A stretch of 64,000 bases of DNA, taken from Accumulibacter sp. Its GTDB lineage: Bacteria > Pseudomonadota > Gammaproteobacteria > Burkholderiales > Rhodocyclaceae. Below are positions 16,358 through 24,857 of this stretch, piece by piece (position 1 is the stretch's first letter; each line of letters opens with the position of its first letter). Where the stretch lies: the NCBI GenBank assembly GCA_024235695.1, contig JACKLX010000003.1:223569-287568 (forward strand). Reading direction: 5' to 3'. The position numbers and the translations under genes are program-made. The notes beneath the pieces were generated by a model. The model saw only the letters and a program-made list of their open reading frames with translations. It was not told where the DNA came from and did no database searches.

Positions 16358-17241
16358 TTCTCTTTTCCGAACAATCCCGCCGGCCGCACCATCAGGACGA
16401 TCGCCATGATGACGAAGACCACCGTGTTGGACGCCGCCGGGTAGAGCAGATTGGTTAGTCCCTCGATCACGCCGAGGCCGAGGCCGGTGACGATGGAGCC
16501 CAGGATCGAGCCCATGCCGCCGATCACGACTACGGCGAATACGGTGATGATCAGATGCGATCCCATCAAGGGGCTGACCTGAATCACGGGTGCGGCCAGC
16601 GCACCGGCAAAGCCGGCCAGCGCGGCGCCAAAGCCGTAGGTCAGCATCACCATCAACGGCACGTTGATACCGAAGGCCTGAGTCAGCTGGGGATTCTCGG
16701 TGGCAGCGCGCAGATAGGCACCCAGGCGCGTCTTCTCGATTCCGAACCAAGTGGCAAAGCAAACCAGCAGCGAGGCGAGAATCACCCACCCGCGGTAGTA
16801 AGGCAAGAACATGAAGCCCAGGTTGAAGCCGCCGGTGAGTTCGGCGGGTATCGAGTACGGCTGGCCGGAGACACCATAGCTGTTGGTAAAAAAGCCCTCG
16901 ATGACCAGCGCCAGGCCGAAGGTCAGCAGCAGTCCGTAGAGGTGATCGAGCTTGTAGAGCCATTGCAGCATGCTGCGCTCGATCAGGATACCGAACAGGC
17001 CGACCGCCAACGGCGCCAGGAGCAGCGACGGCCAGTAGCCTATGCCGAGGTATTCGAGGCCCATCCACGCCAGGAAGGCACCCATCATGTACAGCGCGCC
17101 GTGGGCGAAGTTGATGATGTTCAGCATGCCGAAGATCACCGCCAGGCCGAGGCTGAGGACGGCATAGAAGGAGCCGTTGACCAGACCCAGCATCAGCTGG
17201 GCCATCAACGCCTGTATGGGGATGTCGAAAATCGCGGTCAT
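16354..17241 (-). CDS. livH: Branched-chain amino acid-type ABC transporter permease LivH
   Basis: 295 aa. The LivH pattern is clear: LVNGSFYAVLSLGLAVIFGM near residue 20, NIINFAHGALYMMGAF next, and GIEKTRLGAYLRAATENPQL as the ATPase-docking loop near 170. Eight or so transmembrane segments are visible. Translation is coupled to livM by a 4-bp overlap. It follows the binding-protein gene by 50 bp. The family imports branched-chain amino acids, amides, urea or aromatic acids; the actual substrate is not evident. Confidence 0.88.
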   Translation of the reverse strand: MTAIFDIPIQALMAQLMLGLVNGSFYAVLSLGLAVIFGMLNIINFAHGALYMMGAFLAWMGLEYLGIGYWPSLLLAPLAVGLFGILIERSMLQWLYKLDHLYGLLLTFGLALVIEGFFTNSYGVSGQPYSIPAELTGGFNLGFMFLPYYRGWVILASLLVCFATWFGIEKTRLGAYLRAATENPQLTQAFGINVPLMVMLTYGFGAALAGFAGALAAPVIQVSPLMGSHLIITVFAVVVIGGMGSILGSIVTGLGLGVIEGLTNLLYPAASNTVVFVIMAIVLMVRPAGLFGKEK

Positions 17242-17291
17242 CGGCTATGGTCACGCCGGCACGGAAGAATTCACCGCGCCGGAGATCACGA

Positions 17292-18524
17292 TCATTTCTT
17301 CACTAGCGGGCACTGCGATACCGACAGGGGCTGGAAAGCCTCGTCGCCCGGAACCACGCTCTTGATGATGTAGTAGTCCCACGGATACTTCGACTCGGAC
17401 GGCTTCTTCACCTGTACCAGATACATGTCGTGGATCATCCGGCCGTCCGCGCGAATCTTGCCATTCTTGGCGAAGAAGTCGTTGATCGGTGTTTCCTTCA
17501 TCTTTGCCATCACCGCTGCCGCGTCGTCAGTGCCGGCCGCCTGGACCGCCTTCAGGTAGGTGGTGACCGCCGAGTAGTCTCCGGCTTGCACCATCGTCGG
17601 GTTGCGCTTGGTCTTGTCGAAATAGCGCTTGCTGAACTTGCGCGTCTCGTCGTCCCTGTCCCAATAGAAGCCCGCGGTCAGCAGCATGCCCTGGGTTGTG
17701 GGCAGGCCCAAGGCGTGGATGTCCGTGATGAACATCAGGAGGCCGGCCAGTTGCTGGTTCTTGGTGATGCCGAATTCGCTGGCTGCCTTGATCGCATTGA
17801 TGGTATCGCCACCGGCGTTGGCCAGGCCGATGATCTTGGCCCTCGATGCCTGTGCCTGAAGCAGGTACGAGGAGAAGTCCGACGCGTTGAGCGGATGGCG
17901 CACGGAGCCGAGCACCTTGCCGCCATTGGCCTTCACCACTTCCGACGTATCCTTCTCCAGCGAGTGACCGAAGGCATAATCGGAGGTGAGGAAAAACCAG
18001 GTGTCGCCGCCGTTCTTGACTATGGCCTTGCCCGCGACGTTGGCCAGGGAATAGGTGTCATAGGCGTAATGCACCGTATTCGGCGTGCAGTCCTGGTCGG
18101 TCAAGCGCGTCGAAGCCGATCCGACGAACATCACTACGCGCTTCTTCTCCTGCGTCACCTTGGCGACGGCCAGCGCCACCCCGGAGTTGAGCACGTCGGT
18201 GACCATGTCCACCCCCTCCGTGTCGTACCACTCACGCACCTTGTTGGAACCAACGTCGGCCTTGTTCTGGTGGTCGGCATAGACCATCTCGATATTGAAC
18301 TTCGGCTTGTACTGCGCCTTGAAGTCATCGATCGCCATCTGCACCGCGGTTACCGCTCCCTGGCCGCCGAGGTCCGAATAAACGCCGGACATGTCGGTGA
18401 GCACGCCGATCTTGACAGTGTTGTCCGAGAGTTTCATGGCCGCCGTCTTGGCTTCTGCCGAGGCGAAGCTGGCGACCGGGATCAGCAGTGCCGCGACCGC
18501 GACGTTAAGCAGTTTGCATCTCAT
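17292..18524 (-). CDS. livJ: Periplasmic substrate-binding protein of LivJ type
   Basis: 410 aa from ATG 18524, behind AGGAGAC. A signal peptide (AVAALLIPVASFASAEA) covers about residues 8-25. The mature protein is a Peripla_BP_6 fold beginning VKIGVLTDMSGVYSDLGGQG, the usual ligand-loop start of LivJ relatives. It binds a small solute for the LivHM-GF importer. The sequence resembles the broad group of ABC substrate-binding proteins for amino acids, amides or aromatic acids, rather than E. coli LivJ itself. The symbol marks family, not proven leucine binding. Its place between livF and livH supports co-expression. Confidence 0.8.
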   Translation of the reverse strand: MRCKLLNVAVAALLIPVASFASAEAKTAAMKLSDNTVKIGVLTDMSGVYSDLGGQGAVTAVQMAIDDFKAQYKPKFNIEMVYADHQNKADVGSNKVREWYDTEGVDMVTDVLNSGVALAVAKVTQEKKRVVMFVGSASTRLTDQDCTPNTVHYAYDTYSLANVAGKAIVKNGGDTWFFLTSDYAFGHSLEKDTSEVVKANGGKVLGSVRHPLNASDFSSYLLQAQASRAKIIGLANAGGDTINAIKAASEFGITKNQQLAGLLMFITDIHALGLPTTQGMLLTAGFYWDRDDETRKFSKRYFDKTKRNPTMVQAGDYSAVTTYLKAVQAAGTDDAAAVMAKMKETPINDFFAKNGKIRADGRMIHDMYLVQVKKPSESKYPWDYYIIKSVVPGDEAFQPLSVSQCPLVKK

Positions 18525-18581
18525 GAGGTTGTCTCCTGTGGTTATAAGTGCGCCGGATGGAAAATCCGGCAGTTAGAACAA

Positions 18582-19292
18582 TCAGACTCCAAGATACTTC
18601 TGCAGCAATTCCTGCTTCGCCTCGATCTCGTTTTGCGCAACTTCGGCAGCAATCTGGCCATGCTCGACAATGTACATGCGATCCGCCAAAGGAGCCGCAA
18701 AATGAAAATTCTGTTCAACCAGAATGATCGTGAAACCCTTGTTCTTCAGATCGCTGATCACCTCGCCGAGTTGTTGCACGATCACTGGTGCCAGCCCCTC
18801 GGAAATCTCGTCGAGCAGCAGCAACTGCGCACCGCTCCAGAGAATGCGTGCCATGGCGAGCATCTGCTGTTCTCCTCCGGACAGGCGTGTGCCCTGACTA
18901 TGGCGGCGTTCGGCAAGATTCGGAAACATCTCGTAGATTTCTTCCAGGCGCATGCCCCTGCTTCCGACCCGAGGCGGCAGCAGAAGGTTCTCCTCGCAGC
19001 TCAGGCTGGCATAGATGCCGCGCTCCTCCGGGCAATAGCCTACGCCAAGCTGCGCGATGCGATGCGTCGCCATGTCGATGGTCTCACGGCCATTGACCAT
19101 GATCGAACCCGTTCTCTTTCCGGTGAGACCAAGGATGGCACGCAGCGTGCTGGTGCGGCCGGCGCCATTCCGGCCGAGCAGCGAGACACACTCGCCGCGG
19201 TGTACCAGTAGATCCACCCCGTGCAGGATATGCGATTCGCCGTAGAAGGCGTGTAAGTCCCGAATGCGCAGATATTCAACCGCCGCGCTCAC
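18582..19292 (-). CDS. livF: ABC transporter ATP-binding protein LivF with Arg in Walker A
   Basis: 236 aa, starting at ATG 19292 inside the last codons of livG. It has the LivF layout: short ABC domain, Q-loop region VGYCPEERGIYASLS, signature LSGGEQQMLAMAR, Walker B LLLLDEISEGLAP and switch His replaced in ILVEQNFHF. The Walker A reads GRNGAGRTS: Arg46 stands where the ATP-phosphate-binding Lys is normally found. The rest of the motif is intact. Either this is a tolerated lineage variant or this subunit hydrolyses ATP poorly and LivG does the work. The frame is otherwise undamaged. Confidence 0.87.
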   Translation of the reverse strand: MSAAVEYLRIRDLHAFYGESHILHGVDLLVHRGECVSLLGRNGAGRTSTLRAILGLTGKRTGSIMVNGRETIDMATHRIAQLGVGYCPEERGIYASLSCEENLLLPPRVGSRGMRLEEIYEMFPNLAERRHSQGTRLSGGEQQMLAMARILWSGAQLLLLDEISEGLAPVIVQQLGEVISDLKNKGFTIILVEQNFHFAAPLADRMYIVEHGQIAAEVAQNEIEAKQELLQKYLGV

Positions 19293-20062
19293 GCCGGGCT
19301 CCCGGAAGCTTCAGCCTCGGCAGTGCCCATGTAGGCTTCGATTACCTGCGGATTCTTCGCCACGTCAGCGTATGGCCCTTCGGCCAGCACGGCGCCGCGC
19401 GCCAGGACCGTGATGGTATCCGAGATGCCGGCAACGACCTTCATGTTGTGCTCGACCATCAGGATCGTACGATCGGCCGAGACCTTCTTGATCAGCTGCA
19501 TCACCCGGTCGACGTCTTCATGACCCATGCCTTGGGTCGGTTCGTCGAGCAGTATTAGTTCAGGTTCAAGGGCAAGCGTCGTGGCAATCTCCAGGGCACG
19601 CTTGTGACCATAGGGCAACTCGACGGCAAGCATTCGGCTGTAGGAATCCAGGCCGACGTCGGCCAGCAGTTCGATTGCGCGCTTGTCGAGCCGGTTCAAG
19701 CCCTTGTCGGAGCGCCAGAAATAGAACGAAGCCCCGAGCTTTCGCTGCAAGGCTATGCGGACGTTCTCGAGGACCGTCAAATGCGGGAACACGGCCGAAA
19801 TCTGGAAAGAACGGACGATCCCGCGCCGGGCGACTCTTGCCGGCTGGTCGCCGGTGATATCAATGCTATTGAAACGAATGCTGCCGCGGGTCGGTTGGAG
19901 AAACTTGGTGAGCAGGTTGAAGCAGGTCGTCTTGCCGGCGCCGTTGGGACCGATCATGGCGTGGATATGACCACGCCGGACTTTCAGGTTGACGCTATCG
20001 ACGGCGACAAATCCCTTGAATTCCTTGACCAGATTATTCGTTTCCAGGATGTAGTCGTTCAT
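19289..20062 (-). CDS. livG: ABC transporter ATP-binding protein LivG
   Basis: 257 aa. Walker A is GPNGAGKTT, with FQISAVFPHLTVLENV at the Q-loop and Walker B LILLDEPTQGMGHEDV. LMVEHNMKVV carries the switch His, and the C-terminal BCA_ABC extension ends in VIEAYMG. Between Q-loop and signature is the insertion typical of LivG. The usual LSGG signature reads LPYGHKRALEIA, which is normal for this subfamily. It is the promoter-proximal gene of the leftward operon, paired with LivF. Confidence 0.88.
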   Translation of the reverse strand: MNDYILETNNLVKEFKGFVAVDSVNLKVRRGHIHAMIGPNGAGKTTCFNLLTKFLQPTRGSIRFNSIDITGDQPARVARRGIVRSFQISAVFPHLTVLENVRIALQRKLGASFYFWRSDKGLNRLDKRAIELLADVGLDSYSRMLAVELPYGHKRALEIATTLALEPELILLDEPTQGMGHEDVDRVMQLIKKVSADRTILMVEHNMKVVAGISDTITVLARGAVLAEGPYADVAKNPQVIEAYMGTAEAEASGSPA

Positions 20063-20535
20063 GATCTCGCGCTGTGCAAGTTCTCGATCGTAGTCGCCAT
20101 ACCATGCGGTCGGCGCGCCTCGCGTGAAACGTGTCGGGCGATTATCGGGCAGGAGAATGCTTTAGGCAAGAAACAGCCTCCTCAATGGTGCGTTCGAGCC
20201 AGGGGTTGAAGTGCTTGATGCGAAAGGGCATCGCCAAGGCGCTGCGCCCGTGACGTGTCGTGGTCGCGCTGGCATCGCTTCGCCGCTTGCCACGCCCCCG
20301 GGAGAGTCGCATTGCGCTTGTCAGGTGCACCGCGCGTCTCCAGGTTCGGCGCCTGTTCGCGGCCGGCACCGATACCTCGCATGCGCAAGGGTCGGGTCGT
20401 CGCAAGGTCCTGCGCTAGCCGCGGCGCCACGTGGATGACAGAACAGAAGCGACGCTCGTGCAGGTATACTCGGATGCTTCGTCGACCCGTCGGCGCCTCG
20501 GTGCGGACGGGACGAAACCGTGATTTTGTGAGACC
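20063..20535. other. Divergent intergenic region between livG and the carbamoyltransferase
   Basis: 473 bp holding the promoters of two divergent units. On the plus strand TATACT at 20465-20470 is a good -10 about 65 bp before the TTG start, without a clear -35. Several Arg-rich frames on both strands look like shadows. I see no RNA gene or repeat. Confidence 0.45.
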
Positions 20536-22311
20536 TTGACCTTGCCCCTGATCCTGCTCGGACTTTCCGGCGCGCTGACGCACGATCCTTCGGCGGCGCT
20601 GTACATCGATGGCCAACTCGTTGCCGCGGCCGAGGAAGAACGCTTCGTTCGCGACAAGCACGCCAAGAACCGGATGCCCTACGAGGCAGCGAAGTTCTGC
20701 CTCGATTTCGCCGCCGTCAAGCCCGCCGATGTCGATGCAGTCGCCATCCCGTTTGCGCCGATCAGCATCGTCGAGCCGGCGCGCTGGCATTATGCCAAGC
20801 GCTACTGGTATGCGCCGGACCGGGCGCTCGACGCGATCCTCGCCGGCAACCGACGCTTCCATCGTTACCGCAGGCGTATCGAATGGTGCCTGCTGCAACT
20901 GGGCTTCGATCTGAAGAAGACCGAGATCGTGCCGGTGGAACATCACCTGGCGCACGCCGCCAGCGCCTATTTCTGTGCCGGTTTTGCCGAAAAGACTGCG
21001 ATTCTCGGTATCGACGGCAAGGGCGAGTACGCGACGACCTTTTTCGGCTACGGCGAGAACGGCCGGATCCACAAGATCAAGGAGTTCTACGATCCCGATT
21101 CGCTCGGCGGACTGTACGGCGCACTGACCGAATACCTCGGCTTCGAGATGCTCGACGGCGAGTACAAGGTAATGGGCATGGCGCCCTATGGCGATCCGCA
21201 TCGCTACGATTTCTCGCGGCTGGCGAAGTTCGAGAACGGCGAGTTGAGCGTCAACACCGAATACGCCAACGTGATTGGCTTCCGCCGCTACAAGGAAAGA
21301 GGGAAGGGCTACTACTTCTCGCCCAAGCTGGTCGAGTGGCTGGGTCCGAAGCGCTCGGGCGACATCGCCGACGATCCCTACATCCATTACGCGGCGAGCA
21401 TGCAGAAGTTGTTCGAGGATCTGTCGTTGCAGATGCTCGAGCACTACCTCGGCGACATCCTGCGCGAAACCGGCCGGCTCGCCTTCTCCGGTGGCGGCGC
21501 GCTCAACGTCAAGCTCAACCAGAAGATCATCGCCCGCCCGGACGTCCGCGAACTCTACGTCCAGCCGGCGTCGGGCGACGCCGGCACGGCGGTGGGTGCG
21601 GCCGCCTGGGTGTCGGTGCAGCGCGGCGTGCCGGTCGAGAAGATGGAGCATGTCTTCCTCGGGCCGGCGTACAGCAACGAAGACGTCATCGCGGCGTGTG
21701 CCCGCCATCCGGCGCAGCCGCAGTGGCGGCGCTTGCGCCAGGTGCCGCAGGAAATCGCCGCGATCCTCGTCGCCGGCAACCCGGTCGCCTGGTTCCAGGG
21801 CCGGATGGAGTTTGGGCCACGTGCGCTCGGTGGCCGTTCGATCCTGGGTTGTCCCAGCGTTGCCGGCGTTGCCGACCGGATCAACGCGCAGATCAAGTTC
21901 CGCGAGCGCTGGCGCCCGTTCTGCCCGAGCATGCTCGACACCGTCGGCCCGCAGATGCTCGGCAGCGACCATCCCGCGCCGTTCATGACCTTCACCTTCG
22001 CCGTCGCCGACGGCTGGAAGGAACGCGTTCCCGAAGTTGTGCACGAAGACGGCAGTTCGCGCGCCCAGGTACTGCAGCGGCAATTCAATCCGCGCTACTA
22101 CGACCTGATGGTCGAACTCGAGAAGCTGACCGGCAATGGTGTCGTACTCAATACCTCGCTCAACCGCCGTGGCGAGCCGATGATCTGTTCGCCGACCGAT
22201 GCGCTGAACATGTTCTTCGGGTCGGACCTCGAGTACCTGGTGATGGAGGACCTGCTGGTGGTCAAGACGGCGGTCGCGGGGCATGCCCCGCAGGTCGCCG
22301 ACGACGCTTGA
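20536..22311 (+). CDS. NodU/CmcH-family O-carbamoyltransferase
   Basis: 591 aa. The start must be non-ATG: an in-frame TGA lies at 20521 and the first usable codons are TTG 20536 and TTG 20542. Residues 1-350 are the Kae1-like carbamoyltransferase domain. The opening GLSGALTHDPSAALYIDG and the metal-binding EHHLAHAASAY (His136, 137 and 140) are intact. Then come DGKGEYATTF and the GGGALNVKLNQK region. The C-terminal 240 residues carry FGPRALGGRSILG and KFRERWRPFCPS, also conserved. The enzyme transfers carbamoyl from carbamoyl phosphate, via carbamoyl-AMP, to a hydroxyl group of a sugar, antibiotic or Nod-factor-like acceptor. There are no glycan or secondary-metabolite genes nearby, so the acceptor is unknown. 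Confidence 0.88.
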   Translation: MTLPLILLGLSGALTHDPSAALYIDGQLVAAAEEERFVRDKHAKNRMPYEAAKFCLDFAAVKPADVDAVAIPFAPISIVEPARWHYAKRYWYAPDRALDAILAGNRRFHRYRRRIEWCLLQLGFDLKKTEIVPVEHHLAHAASAYFCAGFAEKTAILGIDGKGEYATTFFGYGENGRIHKIKEFYDPDSLGGLYGALTEYLGFEMLDGEYKVMGMAPYGDPHRYDFSRLAKFENGELSVNTEYANVIGFRRYKERGKGYYFSPKLVEWLGPKRSGDIADDPYIHYAASMQKLFEDLSLQMLEHYLGDILRETGRLAFSGGGALNVKLNQKIIARPDVRELYVQPASGDAGTAVGAAAWVSVQRGVPVEKMEHVFLGPAYSNEDVIAACARHPAQPQWRRLRQVPQEIAAILVAGNPVAWFQGRMEFGPRALGGRSILGCPSVAGVADRINAQIKFRERWRPFCPSMLDTVGPQMLGSDHPAPFMTFTFAVADGWKERVPEVVHEDGSSRAQVLQRQFNPRYYDLMVELEKLTGNGVVLNTSLNRRGEPMICSPTDALNMFFGSDLEYLVMEDLLVVKTAVAGHAPQVADDA

Positions 22312-22527
22312 CCGGGCCGGAAGCCGGCTGGCATTTGACTCCTGCAGCGCCGCCAAGGATACTTCGTCTGCGTGCCTTGAACGCCTTCCCCCATGCCTGG
22401 TTTTTCTCAACGCAGTGGCTGAAAGTGCTCTGTTGAGCGGTCGTCCTGTATCCGAAGCGGAGACACCATGCCATTTTCCATTCTTAGTCCCCCGATTTCT
22501 TAACCACCACTCACTCTCGAGGAAATC

Positions 22528-23784
22528 ATGTCCAAACTGTTCATCGAAGATCTCGCCCTCGAAGGCAAGCGTGTCCTGATCCGCGTTGATTTCAACGTCC
22601 CGCAGGACAAGGTCAGCGGCGCCATCACCAATACCAAACGCATCGAAGCCGCGCTGCCGACGATCAAGTACGCGCTCGACAAGGGCGCCGCCGTGATCCT
22701 GATGTCGCACCTTGGCCGTCCCGACGGCAAGGTCATGCCGCAGTTCAGCCTGCAACCCGTCGCCACCGCGCTCGAAGGCCTGATCGGTCGTCCGGTCAGC
22801 TTCCTCTCCGACTGCGTCGGTCCGGAGGTCGAAGCGGCCTGCGCCAGGATCAAGCCCGGTGAAGTCATCCTGCTCGAAAACCTCCGCTTTCATATCGAAG
22901 AAGAAGGCAAGGGCACCGTCGAGGGGCCCGATGGCACGGTCAGCAAGGTCAAGGCCAACCCCGACGATGTCAAGGCCTTCCGTGCATCGCTTACCAGGCT
23001 CGCCGACGTCTACGTCAACGACGCTTTCGGTACCGCTCACCGAGACCACTCGTCGATGACCGGCGTGCAGTTGCCGCAGCGGGCCGCCGGCTACCTGATG
23101 AACAAGGAGCTGGCCGCCTTCTCGGCCGTGCTCGAGGCGCCGCAAAGGCCGCTGCTGGCGATCCTCGGTGGCGCCAAGGTGGCCGACAAGATTCAGTTGA
23201 TCAATAACCTGCTCGACAAGGCCGACCAGATCATCATCGGTGGCGGCATGGCCTTCACTTTCAAGAAAGTCCTCAGCGGCATGCCGATCGGCAACTCGCT
23301 GTTTGACGAAGAGGGCGCCAAGCTGGTCCCCGAATTGATGGCCAAGGCCAACGACAAGGGCAAACAGATCCTGCTGCCGACCGATTTCATCATCGCCGAC
23401 AAGTTCGACGCCGCCGCCAACACGGCAACCGCCAACGACGTCGACGGCATTCCCGACGGCTGGCTCGGGCTCGATTGTGGTCCCGAATCGACCAGGGCGT
23501 TCACCGATGCGATCCTCAACGCCCGGACGATCATCTGGAACGGCCCGGCGGGCGTCTTCGAGTTCGCCAAGTTCGAGGCGGGTACCAGGGCGATGGCCGA
23601 TGCCATCGTCGAGGCCACTGCCAAGGGAGCCATCACCGTGATCGGCGGCGGCGACACCGCGACCGCCGCCAAGAAATACGGTGCCGAGAAGAAGGTCACG
23701 CACACCTCGACCGGCGGTGGGGCATCGCTGGAGTATCTCGAAGGCAAGGTTCTGCCCGGCGTCGCCGCGCTCTCCGAGAAGTAA
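22528..23784 (+). CDS. pgk: Phosphoglycerate kinase
   Basis: 418 aa from ATG 22528, behind GAGGAAA. It makes ATP and 3-phosphoglycerate from 1,3-bisphosphoglycerate. The substrate motif RVDFNVPQD is near residue 20, SHLGRPDGK near 65, the basic region [14 protein letters not shown] near 165, and [13 protein letters not shown] at the nucleotide site. The length and the opening ([45 protein letters not shown]) look like the longer plant/PVC-type enzyme. Typical betaproteobacterial Pgk is about 395 aa. It is followed directly by tpiA, an unusual pairing for the group. Confidence 0.93.
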   Translation: MSKLFIEDLALEGKRVLIRVDFNVPQDKVSGAITNTKRIEAALPTIKYALDKGAAVILMSHLGRPDGKVMPQFSLQPVATALEGLIGRPVSFLSDCVGPEVEAACARIKPGEVILLENLRFHIEEEGKGTVEGPDGTVSKVKANPDDVKAFRASLTRLADVYVNDAFGTAHRDHSSMTGVQLPQRAAGYLMNKELAAFSAVLEAPQRPLLAILGGAKVADKIQLINNLLDKADQIIIGGGMAFTFKKVLSGMPIGNSLFDEEGAKLVPELMAKANDKGKQILLPTDFIIADKFDAAANTATANDVDGIPDGWLGLDCGPESTRAFTDAILNARTIIWNGPAGVFEFAKFEAGTRAMADAIVEATAKGAITVIGGGDTATAAKKYGAEKKVTHTSTGGGASLEYLEGKVLPGVAALSEK

Positions 23785-23790
23785 GCGCAG

Positions 23791-23815
23791 CGGCCCCGGC
23801 GCCGCGCCGGGGCCG
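23791..23815 (+). other. Very stable hairpin between pgk and tpiA
   Basis: CGGCCCCGGCG (23791-23801) and CGCCGGGGCCG (23805-23815) form a perfect 11-bp GC stem around CCG. There is no U-run; the next bases are CTTCGTTCGCC. It starts 6 bp after the pgk stop, so it is either a Rho-independent-like pause or an mRNA 3'-end protector for pgk. Confidence 0.5.
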
Positions 23816-23857
23816 CTTCGTTCGCCAAGTCATCCAAAAACACACAAGAGGAACACC

Positions 23858-24625
23858 ATGCGCAAAATCGTTATCGCCGGCAACTGGAAGATGAACAAGT
23901 CCGTTGCCGAATCCGTCAAGCTGGCCGCCGATGTCGTCGCTGCTGCCAAGGACATCAAGAAGGTCGTCGTCGCCATCGCTCCCACCTACCTCGCGCTGGC
24001 CAAGGTCGCCGAAGTGCTCAAGGGCAGCAACGTCAAGCTGGCGGCGCAGGACGTACACTGGGAAAACCAGGGTGCCTTCACCGGCAAGGTGAGCGCCGAC
24101 ATGCTCAAGGACATCGGTGTCGACCTGGTGATCATCGGCCACTCCGAGCAGCGCAGCTACTTCGGTGAGACCGACGAAACGGTGAACAAGAAGGTCAAGA
24201 AGGTCCTCTCGCTCGACATGGGGCCAATCATCTGCATTGGGGAAACGCTCGCCGAGCGCCAGGGCGGCCAACTCGAAAGCGTCCTTACGACGCAGGTCAA
24301 TGGCGCCTACGCCGGGCTTTCCGCCGACGACGCGCTGCGCACCGTCGTCGCCTACGAACCCGTCTGGGCGATCGGCACCGGCGTCACCGCCAGCGACGCC
24401 GAAGCACAGGAAGCACACGCTTTCGTCCGTGGCCTGCTGGCCAAGCTCTTCGGTGACGACGTCGCCCAATCGATCAGCATCCAGTACGGAGGCTCGATGA
24501 AGCCCGACAACGCCGCCGGCCTGCTCGCTCAGAAGGACATCGACGGCGGCTTGATCGGCGGTGCTGCGCTGAAGGCGGACAGCTTCCTGGGCATCGTCAC
24601 GCCCGCCGAGGCGATCAGCCAGTAG
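23858..24625 (+). CDS. tpiA: Triosephosphate isomerase
   Basis: 255 aa from ATG 23858, which follows AGAGGA. It interconverts dihydroxyacetone phosphate and glyceraldehyde 3-phosphate. The active residues are all present: Lys11 in GNWKMN, His95 in IIGHSEQR and Glu167 in AYEPVWAIGTG. QYGGSMKP and GGLIGGAAL form the phosphate-binding end. The N-terminal stretch with VHWENQGAFTGKVSADM differs from usual betaproteobacterial TpiA (KKLVAGNWKMHG type, adjacent to secG). Together with pgk it looks like an imported glycolytic pair. Confidence 0.93.
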   Translation: MRKIVIAGNWKMNKSVAESVKLAADVVAAAKDIKKVVVAIAPTYLALAKVAEVLKGSNVKLAAQDVHWENQGAFTGKVSADMLKDIGVDLVIIGHSEQRSYFGETDETVNKKVKKVLSLDMGPIICIGETLAERQGGQLESVLTTQVNGAYAGLSADDALRTVVAYEPVWAIGTGVTASDAEAQEAHAFVRGLLAKLFGDDVAQSISIQYGGSMKPDNAAGLLAQKDIDGGLIGGAALKADSFLGIVTPAEAISQ

Positions 24626-24857
24626 CTCGCTCGGCACGCCGCAACGCGGGCGGCGCAGCGCGCTGCCCGCGCCTTTGCCTGTCTTGGCGAGCGGTTTGCC
24701 GGCCGTGGCGCATCGCTATCGGCAGTTCGCCTGCCAGGTGCACGAAGGAACGCCAGGTGGTTCGTCCGTCGCACGCGAAGTCGTCCTTCGCTTATCCTTG
24801 CCAGCCGCAACGCGTCGAACGATATTGACGCCCCAATTGACTGTTGAGGCTCACCAA

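Noticed and set aside
15416-17254. A 612-codon leftward frame covering both Liv permeases
   Set aside because: The first half is out-of-frame livH. LivM begins at ATG 16357, in the ATGA overlap. It is not a fused permease.
20142-20405. A short leftward frame ending MPFRIKHFNPWLERTIEEAV upstream of livG
   Set aside because: The last 29 residues look protein-like, but there is no ribosome site or homologue I can name, and it lies in a promoter region.
20182-23703. A 1173-codon open frame on the minus strand
   Set aside because: It lies antisense to the carbamoyltransferase and pgk, both with clear catalytic motifs. Its product is Gly/Val/Asp/Arg-rich with no domain; high GC leaves antisense frames open.
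24645-24671. CGCGGGC...GCCCGCG hairpin after tpiA
   Set aside because: It has an internal mismatch and only CCTTTGCC after it; it could be a terminator but is not convincing.
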